Assembly (NCBI GenBank): GCA_010028225.1
Contig: RGOY01000028.1
Location: 1 to 11,100, forward strand
DNA: 11,100 bases
Source: Actinomycetota bacterium
Lineage (GTDB): Bacteria; Actinomycetota; Actinomycetes; Nanopelagicales; Nanopelagicaceae
Direction: 5' to 3'
Positions within the stretch are counted from its first letter, which is position 1, and every line of letters starts with the position of its first letter. A model generated the notes under the pieces. It saw nothing but the letters and a program-made list of their open reading frames with translations. It made no database searches and had not been told where the DNA came from. Below, piece by piece: positions 1 to 5,911 of the stretch. The position numbers and the translations under genes are program-made.

Positions 1-1
1 C

Positions 2-655
2 ATTATCGCGCTCTTTTATACAGATGAACTACAAATTAACTTCTTGATTGCCTCCGTCATCCTTCTGCTTGGTTACGGCTTGCTGCAACGAATTCGTTTC
101 ACTCGGTGGTTCGCGATGATTCCATTAGCGCTCATCATTTGGTGGTGCACTTACCAATCGGGAATTCACGCAACTGTCGCTGGAGTTGCCGTCGCTTTAC
201 TGACGAGCGTTCACGCGCGTAACGCAAGACGTTCTCCAGCTGAAATCTCTGAAGAGCGAGTACGACCACTATCAGTTGCGATAGCCGTCCCATTCTTTGC
301 CTTCACGGCAGCTGGGGTTGACCTTCGAACGATTGGTATTGATGCTCTCGAGAATGAGATTGCCTTTGCTGTGATTGCCGGCTTCGTGCTCGGCAAACCA
401 CTTGGAGTGATGGCCTCTACCTACCTCTTGACGAAGGTAACCAAAGCACGGCTCAATGAAAATTTGCGCTGGGGCGATCTTTTCAGCGTCTCGCTCCTTG
501 CGGGAATCGGTTTCACAGTCTCGCTCTTAATAGCCAAACTCTCCTTTGGCGAAGAAAGTATCGAACTGGCCGCAGGGAAAGTAGGCATCCTCTTAGGAAG
601 TCTTATCTCGGCGATTCTGGCGATTTTCTTCCTGCGTTTTCAAAAACGACGATAA
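2..655 (+). CDS. nhaA: Na+/H+ antiporter NhaA, C-terminal part (5' end outside window)
   Basis: Inner-membrane antiporter that exchanges Na+ for protons for pH and sodium homeostasis. The frame is open to the left edge, so the gene starts upstream; about 217 residues are present of a family that is usually about 390-440. The fragment opens with IIALFYTDEL, which matches the segment before the last membrane helices of E. coli NhaA. It continues with SGIHATVAGV, then RSPAE, then FFAFTAAGVDL, then VLGKPLG, whose Lys corresponds to the functionally important Lys300, and finally GIGFTVSLLIAKLSF. The paired Asp residues that bind Na+ (163/164 in E. coli) lie in the missing part and cannot be checked. 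Several hydrophobic helices are evident. A TTG at 44 is an internal codon, not the true start. The gene converges on glnA, with a shared terminator between them. Confidence 0.95.
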   Translation: MIALFYTDELQINFLIASVILLLGYGLLQRIRFTRWFAMIPLALIIWWCTYQSGIHATVAGVAVALLTSVHARNARRSPAEISEERVRPLSVAIAVPFFAFTAAGVDLRTIGIDALENEIAFAVIAGFVLGKPLGVMASTYLLTKVTKARLNENLRWGDLFSVSLLAGIGFTVSLLIAKLSFGEESIELAAGKVGILLGSLISAILAIFFLRFQKRR

Positions 656-705
656 GAGCTGAAGAGATTGCCATGTAAGAAAAGAAGAGAGAAGAGTTAA
701 GAAAA

Positions 706-734
706 AAAAGAGCCCCAGAGACTGGGGCTCTTTT
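706..734. terminator. Bidirectional rho-independent terminator between nhaA and glnA
   Basis: A perfect inverted repeat has 13-base arms at 706-718 and 722-734 around a three-base AGA loop; its core is GAGCCCCAG/CTGGGGCTC. A run of eight A at 702-709 gives a U-tract for minus-strand transcripts leaving glnA. TTTT at 731-734, followed nearby by TTTTT at 741-745, serves plus-strand transcripts leaving nhaA. Its position between two convergent genes, 50 bases after the nhaA stop and 17 before the glnA stop, fits a shared terminator. Confidence 0.9.
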
Positions 735-750
735 CGCTACTTTTTGAATC

Positions 751-2005
751 TTAGAGATCGTAATAGAGCTCGAACTCAGCAGGATGTGGTCGCAATCTGA
801 CGTAATCCACTTCTTGTGAGCGCTTCCATGAGATCCATGTATCGATCAAATCTTGAGTGAATACGCCTCCCTTGGTGAGGAATTCGTTATCTCGCTCGAG
901 ATGGGCAACGGAACTCGATTCGCTTGGCTTTAGGTGAGCTACCGGTGATCGGGATGCGGATACAAGCCGAACGATTTCGCGCCGAGTAGACCAGGTTAAC
1001 GGGAGCTTCATAGCCAGGGACTAGTCGCTTATATGAATTGACCGTCGGATTGGTGAAGGCAAGCAGCGATGGCGCGTGCTTGAGCAGACCGCCGATATAC
1101 CAACGAGCCATATCAGAAAGATCCGCGTAACCATTACCCCAGAAGAGTGGCTTACCGTCTTTCCATAGTGATTGGTGACAATGCATTCCTGATCCGTTAT
1201 CGCCAAATAGCGGTTTCGGCATGAAGGTCGCAGTCTTGCCCGCCTGCCATGCAGTGTTCTTGATGATGTACTTGAACTTCATTAGATCATCACCAGCATG
1301 CAATACATCATTGAACTTGTAGTTAACTTCCATCTGCCCTGCGGTACCGACTTCATGGTGTGCGCGTTCGACGGTTAGCCCGACCTTTTCAAGATTCATC
1401 ACCATCTCATCGCGTAGGTCAGCGAACTGATCAGTGGGTGAGACAGGGAAATATCCACCTTTGATACGGGTGCGATAACCACGATTTGGCGTTCCATCCG
1501 CATCCGTCTCGATACCGGTATTCCATGCGCCTTCGTAGGAATCGATGTGGTGGAATGCTTGATTCATTCCAGTGAGGAATCGAATTCGATCGAAGATATA
1601 GAACTCGGCCTCAGGCGCGAAGAAAGCGGTATCGGCGATACCCGTTGATCGCATGAAATCAACGGCCTTCTTGACGATTCCGCGAGGATCTCGAGAGTAG
1701 GCCTCGTTGGTGATCGGATCATGGACCGAGTGAGTGATGATTAGAGTCTTCTCTTTGCGGAACGGATCAAGGTATGCAGTCTCCGGTGCTGCAAGGAGTT
1801 TCATATCTGATTCATGAATGGACTGGAACCCTCGTATCGAGGAGCCATCGAACATCAGACCATTCGTCAATGTCTCTTCATCAAAAGAGTTTGCTGGGAC
1901 ATTGAAGTGATGTTGTATTCCAGGAAGGTCAATAAAGCGAACATCGACAAACTTCACATCATTCTTCTTGATGTAAGCGACGATTTCGCTGGCACTTTTG
2001 AACAT
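751..2005 (-). pseudogene. glnA: Glutamine synthetase type I, broken by internal deletion and frameshift
   Basis: GlnA makes glutamine from glutamate, ammonia and ATP as a dodecamer in the cytoplasm. The reading frame from the ATG at 2005 gives 372 residues and stops at 887. It carries family motifs: DGSS (53-56), APEAEF with metal-ligand Glu (130-135), KPLFGDNGSGMHCHQS (264-279), NSYKRLVPGYEAP (323-335), RNRSACIRIP (343-352) and RIEFRCP (362-368). It then runs out of frame. The true C-terminus, LERDNEFLTKGGVFTQDLID to FELYYDL, is in a different frame at 751-900. Comparison with remembered GlnA1 proteins shows about 58-59 residues missing, including NPYLAF and the adenylylation-Tyr loop (DLYELPPEE in relatives). 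Restoring about 176 bases would give about 476 residues, the normal length. The start has a good ribosome site, GAGG five bases before ATG. Both flanks look well conserved, so the lesion is recent or an assembly error. Actinobacteria often carry other glnA paralogues. Confidence 0.9.
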
Positions 2006-2118
2006 GTCTGCCTCGTATTCCTCTCGAGCGGTTTTTCAGCGGTTAGGTCGAAGCGAGAGCCAGAAGGTGCTCCGTTGCACTTCGACTCGAATCGATGGAC
2101 GGAACTTACTGGGGCTGA

Positions 2119-2156
2119 GTGAAAGGAGGGTGACCCCATTGTTACGGTCATGTTTC
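2119..2156 (-). promoter_or_regulatory. Putative GlnR-type nitrogen operator upstream of glnA
   Basis: Read on the minus strand, four five-base half-sites follow one another with exact six-base spacers: GAAAC (2156-2152), GTAAC (2145-2141), GTCAC (2134-2130) and TTCAC (2123-2119). This gives AC four times at a strict 11-base period. GlnR, the OmpR-family nitrogen regulator of actinobacteria, binds half-sites of type gTnAC and GaAAC with six-base spacers (AC-n9-AC in mycobacteria), and glnA is a classical target. The array lies about 115-150 bases before the glnA ATG. A TAnnnT-type -10 candidate, TAAGTT, lies at 2108-2103 on the minus strand; if it is used, the array would cover the -35 zone, as expected for an activator. 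The array is directly visible; GlnR as the binder is inference. Confidence 0.5.
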
Positions 2157-2243
2157 GACCCGCAGAGTTGCGCGCTCCATGGTTGGGAAGCGGGCATCGA
2201 GGTGAGGTGACTCACGCCTTCTAAGGGAACTAACATCCATGCC

Positions 2244-2636
2244 ATGGCAGGACCAAATCCCAACGATGAGAAAAACCAAGGCCTGGTCGTCGCCAGAGCG
2301 GGCAGAAGATTTCTTGCCATCACCATTGACTGGTTGATGAGTTGGGCCGTTGGGTCAATCTTCTTTGAACAAAATCAAGGGCGACCGTTCTGGATTGCCT
2401 TAGTTTTCTTCCTGCAAATCTTTATTCTCACCTCGACGACTGGAGCATCAGCCGGGCAGCGACTCCTGAAGTTACGGGTACTTCGCTATCCCGAGTTAGA
2501 GCCATTGGGGATAGGCGCTACCTTGCTTCGGACTCTTCTCATCCTCCTGGTCATTCCTGCAGTCGTCTATGACAATGAAGGTCGCGGGCTTCACGATCGA
2601 ATCGTTGGTAGCGCAGTGATGCAGGTCAAGCGTTAA
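2244..2636 (+). CDS. RDD family membrane protein
   Basis: Small integral membrane protein of 130 residues. The RDD family is named for conserved Arg and Asp residues; the signature is visible as GRRFLAITIDWL (Arg22, Asp29) at the start of the first membrane helix. A second helix spans about 49-66, followed by the typical GASAGQRLLKLRVL segment, a third helix about 94-110, and the closing GRGLHDRIVGSAVM motif. These agree with an intact, full-length RDD protein. The function of this subfamily is unknown; some RDD proteins are implicated in ion or solute transport. It sits divergently from glnA, as Rv2219A does in mycobacteria, so its conserved place may matter more than any known activity. ATG 2244 is the only ATG or GTG between the upstream stop and the motif. 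Its ribosome site is poor: AAGGGA lies about 15 bases upstream. Confidence 0.88.
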   Translation: MAGPNPNDEKNQGLVVARAGRRFLAITIDWLMSWAVGSIFFEQNQGRPFWIALVFFLQIFILTSTTGASAGQRLLKLRVLRYPELEPLGIGATLLRTLLILLVIPAVVYDNEGRGLHDRIVGSAVMQVKR

Positions 2637-2650
2637 CAATCTCTAGCAAC

Positions 2651-2682
2651 TAAGTGCGTTTTGGCAATTAAGGGCGTTTTGG
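2651..2682. repeat. Short tandem duplication at the DUF4191 stop codon
   Basis: Two 14-base copies, TAAGTGCGTTTTGG (2651-2664) and TAAGGGCGTTTTGG (2669-2682), differ at one base and have an 18-base period. On the minus strand the second copy contains the last codons and TAA stop of the DUF4191 gene (LPKRP stop). The other copy repeats them just downstream in the same frame (LPKRT, then TAG). It looks like an 18-base in-frame slippage duplication. No terminator hairpin is visible in the short gap between this gene and the convergent RDD gene. Confidence 0.7.
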
Positions 2683-3384
2683 AAGTTTGATGTTGCGAGG
2701 CATCGGACCTTTAGGAAGCGGAATGTTCATTCCTCCGACCGACTTGATTCGCGCTCTCAGTTCTCGCACCTGACTCATTGAAAGTTTCTTTGGATACTTC
2801 TTCATTTGTCGTTGTAGTTTTCTCACAGAGACTTGTCCCTCTGTTTCGCCACAGATAAGAGTATTGACAGGAACTCCTGGTGCCACGCGCTCCATTCGAC
2901 GACGTTCGTCATTGAGCAGGGCTTTTACTCCTTCGCGACCTTCGCCAACTAAGACGATTCCCGGTTTACCAACTGCTCTATGGACCATGTCTTGATTTCG
3001 ATTGACGTTGACGGCGGTGTCGACGGTCCAGCCTTTTCGAATAGACATAAGAACGCTTGCAGCAGCCCCAACCTGCCCTTCGATAGAGGAGTAGGCAGCT
3101 GATGTAGCCATACGGGTGAAAACGATAAATGCGATGAGGAAAGCGAGTGGAGTCGTAACGAACGCTGCATAAATTGGGCTACCAAGAATTGCTCCGATGG
3201 TCACGCCACCAGCAAGAACAGCAGCGAAAATCAAAATCAGAATCAAGCCAACTCGTGGCCGCTCTCGCTTCGTGACCTGATACGCATCACGAATTACTTT
3301 GAACCTCGGCCCCCGAGCTGCCTTTGCTGCTGCTTTAGCGGCACGCTTTTCGGCACGGGTTGGTTTCGAGTCTTTGGTGGCCAT
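2668..3384 (-). CDS. DUF4191 domain-containing membrane protein
   Basis: Protein of 238 residues matching the actinobacterial DUF4191 family (Rv2219-like) in architecture and place. The first 45 residues are very basic and Ala/Lys/Arg-rich, and are followed by two hydrophobic helices at about 45-66 and 70-91. After that comes a soluble, probably cytoplasmic domain with the motifs SSIEGQVGAA and GKPGIVLVGEG. The C-terminus is again basic and Pro-rich (PLPKGPMPRNIKLPKRP). No catalytic motif is recognised and the function is unknown. In related genomes it follows lipA directly; here plsC lies between. Its ATG at 3384 is four bases after the plsC stop, with GGGAG inside the plsC 3' end as a likely ribosome site, so it should be the last gene of the lipB-lipA-plsC operon. 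Confidence 0.85.
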   Translation of the reverse strand: MATKDSKPTRAEKRAAKAAAKAARGPRFKVIRDAYQVTKRERPRVGLILILIFAAVLAGGVTIGAILGSPIYAAFVTTPLAFLIAFIVFTRMATSAAYSSIEGQVGAAASVLMSIRKGWTVDTAVNVNRNQDMVHRAVGKPGIVLVGEGREGVKALLNDERRRMERVAPGVPVNTLICGETEGQVSVRKLQRQMKKYPKKLSMSQVRELRARIKSVGGMNIPLPKGPMPRNIKLPKRP

Positions 3385-3388
3385 GTGC

Positions 3389-4141
3389 TTAGTTTATCTC
3401 CCGCTCTCTCTTCTCTTTCGCGATGATCTCGACGAGCTGTTGCGCAGTAGGAGCGCTTCCTCCGAGGCGAGCTGGTTGCCAATATTCACCCTCACCAGAA
3501 TCGGGATATTTCGATTGAACTAAGGTCAACAATTCTTCCATCTTGCTACGGAGTTTGCCCATCTCGGCCTCGATATCCGAATCCTCTCTGATGAAATATG
3601 GAGCTGACATGGCAACGATTATCGGAAATTTATTTCTTCCGAAATCCCTTTTTGCCTTCTTGGTCCAAATTCTCTGACTTCCCCACACGATTGTAGGGAT
3701 GATAGGTGCGCCTGACTCCATTGCCAGACGAACTACGCCACTTTTCATTTCTTTCAGTTCAAAAGTGCGAGAAATCGTCGCCTCTGGGAAAACCCCAACT
3801 ATTTCGCCATCCTTCAACGCCTTGAGCGCTGCGATAAATGAGGGAGAACCGTTGCTTCGATCGACACTGATGTGGTGCATCCCCTTCATCAATGGCCCTG
3901 CGATTGGGTGATCAAAGACTTCCTTCTTTGCCATAAATCGAACGTATCGACCAGCCGGAAGAACTGCCGTTCCAGCAATAGCAAAGTCCAGATAACCAAC
4001 ATGATTGATTGCAAGAATTGCATGACCATTGCGTGGAATATTCGATTCCCCGATGAATGTGAATCGCAGTCCCAGATAGCGCCAAAGTGCTTGAACTATC
4101 TTGACTACGGGCGGATAAACCAGGTCCACGGAATCATTCAC
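3389..4141 (-). CDS. plsC: 1-acyl-sn-glycerol-3-phosphate acyltransferase (PlsC family)
   Basis: Membrane-associated acyltransferase of 250 residues. Family members transfer an acyl chain to lysophosphatidate to give phosphatidate, the precursor of membrane phospholipids. The four family blocks are visible: NHVGYLD at 46-52 (catalytic His and Asp of NHx4D), FMAKKEVF at 69-76, FPEATISR at 118-125 (substrate-binding block, with Ala in place of the usual Gly of FPEGT), and IIPTIVWG at 147-154. The C-terminal 50 residues are charged and probably lie outside the core fold. The start taken is a GTG at 4141 that overlaps the end of lipA by eight bases; a GTG four codons further in is an alternative. 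Other lyso-lipid substrates are possible. Overlaps on both sides indicate translation coupled to lipA and DUF4191. Confidence 0.88.
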   Translation of the reverse strand: MNDSVDLVYPPVVKIVQALWRYLGLRFTFIGESNIPRNGHAILAINHVGYLDFAIAGTAVLPAGRYVRFMAKKEVFDHPIAGPLMKGMHHISVDRSNGSPSFIAALKALKDGEIVGVFPEATISRTFELKEMKSGVVRLAMESGAPIIPTIVWGSQRIWTKKAKRDFGRNKFPIIVAMSAPYFIREDSDIEAEMGKLRSKMEELLTLVQSKYPDSGEGEYWQPARLGGSAPTAQQLVEIIAKEKREREIN

Positions 4142-5054
4142 CTACAGCACTTCGAGCCGAGATGGCCTCTTCGTAAAGTCTTCGCGCCCGATACGAGGAG
4201 CGAACTAGGGGGCCGCTCATGACGCCGAGGAATCCAACTTCACGCGCCTCTTGAGCAAGTTCAACAAACTCCTCTGGCTTCACCCATCTCTCAACAGGAT
4301 GATGCTTGGGTGTTGGCCTCAAATACTGAGTTATGGTGATCAGGTCGCACCCAGCGCTCTTCATCTGCTGCAGCGCATCTGAAATTTCAGTTCGAGTCTC
4401 ACCCAAACCGAGTATGAGATTCGATTTGGTCACGAGCCCAAATTCTCTTGCCGCCCGAATTACTGAGAGTGATCGCTCATAATTGAATGCGGGACGAATC
4501 TCCTTAAAAATTCTGGGAACAGTTTCAACATTGTGGGCAAAAACTTCAGGGCGAGAGTCAAAGACAATTTCCAAAAGCTCCTTGTTGGCGGAAAAATCAG
4601 GAGCGAGCATTTCGACACCGCAGCCAGGCACTTCCTGATGGATCTGCCGAATCGTTTCGGCATAGAGCCATGAGCCTTCATCTTCTAGATCATCTCGTGC
4701 AACACCAGTTACGGTTGCATAGCGCAGCTGCATGTTCTTTACTGATTCGGCGACTCGTCGAGGTTCATCCTTGTCGTAGGAGCGCGGTTTTCCGGTCGCA
4801 ATGTTGCAGAAGTCGCAGCGTCGAGTGCAGACCTCGCCACCAATCAGAAAAGTTGCTTCTCGGTCTTCCCAACATTCGAAAATGTTTGGACAAGCAGCTT
4901 CTTGGCAGACAGTATGCAAACCCTCCCGCGAGACCAAGGCCCGAAGGTTTGTGTAGTTCGGTCCCATCTGTGCCCGAGTCTTTATCCACTCTGGCTTGCG
5001 CTCGATAGGAACTGCGGCGTTTCTCGCCTCAATTCGAAGTAATTTCTTTGTCAT
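4134..5054 (-). CDS. lipA: Lipoyl synthase (radical SAM)
   Basis: LipA inserts two sulfur atoms into the octanoyl chain carried on lipoyl domains, finishing lipoic acid assembly in the cytoplasm. At 306 residues it is of normal length. It has both iron-sulfur cluster motifs: the auxiliary cluster Cys50, Cys55, Cys61 (CX4CX5C within HTVCQEAACPNIFEC) and the radical-SAM cluster Cys76, Cys80, Cys83 (CX3CX2C). It also shows VTGVARDDLEDEG, GLGET, LRPTPKHHPV and the C-terminal RSSY motif whose Ser is a ligand of the auxiliary cluster. The gene therefore looks fully functional. Its ATG overlaps the lipB stop by four bases (ATGA), a classical coupled junction, and its own stop lies inside the plsC start region. 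Confidence 0.97.
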   Translation of the reverse strand: MTKKLLRIEARNAAVPIERKPEWIKTRAQMGPNYTNLRALVSREGLHTVCQEAACPNIFECWEDREATFLIGGEVCTRRCDFCNIATGKPRSYDKDEPRRVAESVKNMQLRYATVTGVARDDLEDEGSWLYAETIRQIHQEVPGCGVEMLAPDFSANKELLEIVFDSRPEVFAHNVETVPRIFKEIRPAFNYERSLSVIRAAREFGLVTKSNLILGLGETRTEISDALQQMKSAGCDLITITQYLRPTPKHHPVERWVKPEEFVELAQEAREVGFLGVMSGPLVRSSYRARRLYEEAISARSAVGE

Positions 5055-5770
5055 AGTAAGTCACTTCTTGTCGGCAAAGTCGAGGACTCCCTGAGAGCGA
5101 TCAGCGGGGATAGCGCAGCATTCATTTCATTTTTGAGAAGGGGGAGTACTTCGCCGACTTCAATCTCCCGCCCCAATTCGAGCTTCATCGAAGTTACTGA
5201 GCCATCGGAAATTCCACAAGGAATAATTTCTTGATAATTAGAGAGATCGCAATTGACGTTGAGCGCGAAGCCATGCATGGTGACACCTTGCGCAACTCTG
5301 ATTCCAATTGCAGCAATTTTTCGCTGACCATCTATCCAGACGCCAGAGCGCCCCTTGATGCAACGTCCCGTAATGGAGAAGTGGCCGAGCACTGCTATTA
5401 ACGCAGCCTCCAAAGTTCTCACATAACCCAAAAGTTCTGCTGGATTGCCAAGTTTTATTATTGGGTAGCCAACTATCTGACCAGGTCCGTGCCACGTGAT
5501 TTTTCCACCACGATTTACATCAATGACTCGTGCACCAGTGAGGGGGCGCTCGTGGCTCTCGGTTCGTTTTCCTGCAGTGAAGATACTTTCATGTTCAAGA
5601 AGGATCAGCTCAGAAGGAGAGAGGCCAGAGGAAACTCGCAGATGCGTCTGCTCTTGAAGCTCTAGTCCCGATTCATATTCGATAGGGCCGCGAGAGGTCA
5701 GATCGCAAATCTGCAAGGAAGGGCTCTTAATGCTCGCCGAAACAACTGGCGCATCCACCTTCACAGTCAC
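5051..5770 (-). CDS. lipB: Octanoyl-[ACP]:protein N-octanoyltransferase
   Basis: LipB moves the octanoyl chain from acyl carrier protein to the target lysine of lipoyl domains, the step before LipA. The core motifs are all present: DVNRGGKITWHGPGQIVGYPI-type block (about 84-104), KIAAIGIRV with Lys151, MHGFALNV, and IIPCGI with Cys185. Lys151 and Cys185 are 34 residues apart, the same spacing as the Lys142/Cys176 dyad of M. tuberculosis LipB. The predicted length of 239 is normal. The start is uncertain: GTG at 5770 gives a short N-terminal extension with only a weak AGG upstream, and GTG codons at 5764 and 5758 are also possible. It is the first gene of the leftward lipB-lipA-plsC-DUF4191 operon. 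Confidence 0.95.
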   Translation of the reverse strand: MTVKVDAPVVSASIKSPSLQICDLTSRGPIEYESGLELQEQTHLRVSSGLSPSELILLEHESIFTAGKRTESHERPLTGARVIDVNRGGKITWHGPGQIVGYPIIKLGNPAELLGYVRTLEAALIAVLGHFSITGRCIKGRSGVWIDGQRKIAAIGIRVAQGVTMHGFALNVNCDLSNYQEIIPCGISDGSVTSMKLELGREIEVGEVLPLLKNEMNAALSPLIALRESSTLPTRSDLL

Positions 5771-5791
5771 GGGCCTAGCCTAGAGCCTCGA

Positions 5792-5797
5792 ATTATC
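5792..5797 (-). promoter_or_regulatory. Possible -10 element for the lipB operon
   Basis: The minus strand reads GATAAT here, five of six bases matching the TATAAT consensus, about 22 bases before the lipB GTG. It would place transcription start close to the start codon. No convincing -35 hexamer is seen at 16-18 bases, so this rests on the -10 match and on its place in the divergent gap between lipB and the transporter gene. Confidence 0.25.
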
Positions 5798-5898
5798 GAG
5801 ATTTTCGCGACTTTCCCTCATTGAAGATGAACTGGCAAAGGTTTCCGACTAACCTTCTCCGTTAGGTAGTTGACGCACATCACAATCCCAACATTTCC

Positions 5899-5904
5899 GA
5901 GAGG
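5899..5904 (+). promoter_or_regulatory. Ribosome binding site that fixes the MMPL transporter start
   Basis: GAGAGG lies seven bases before the ATG at 5912. The longer reading from a TTG at 5870 has no comparable site and would add 14 residues without family character, so ATG 5912 is preferred. Confidence 0.75.
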
Positions 5905-5911
5905 TAGTCGC

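Noticed and set aside
887..2005. The 372-residue glnA product as a genuine short glutamine synthetase
   Set aside because: The conserved C-terminus is still present in another frame directly downstream, so this is a broken gene, not a naturally short family.
1814..2210. Plus-strand open frames overlapping the glnA start and the control region
   Set aside because: They are antisense to conserved glnA codons or cross the operator, and have no recognisable protein motifs.
2202..2215. Short inverted repeat GTGAG-gtga-CTCAC upstream of the RDD gene
   Set aside because: Arms are only five bases and there is no known matching regulator; chance is a sufficient explanation.
5849..5865. Inverted repeat CTAAC-n7-GTTAG in the gap before the MMPL gene, possible repressor operator
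   Set aside because: Five-base arms with no extension and no regulator gene adjacent; too weak to call.
5870..5911. TTG start at 5870 for the MMPL gene
   Set aside because: No ribosome site there, while GAGAGG sits at ideal distance before ATG 5912.
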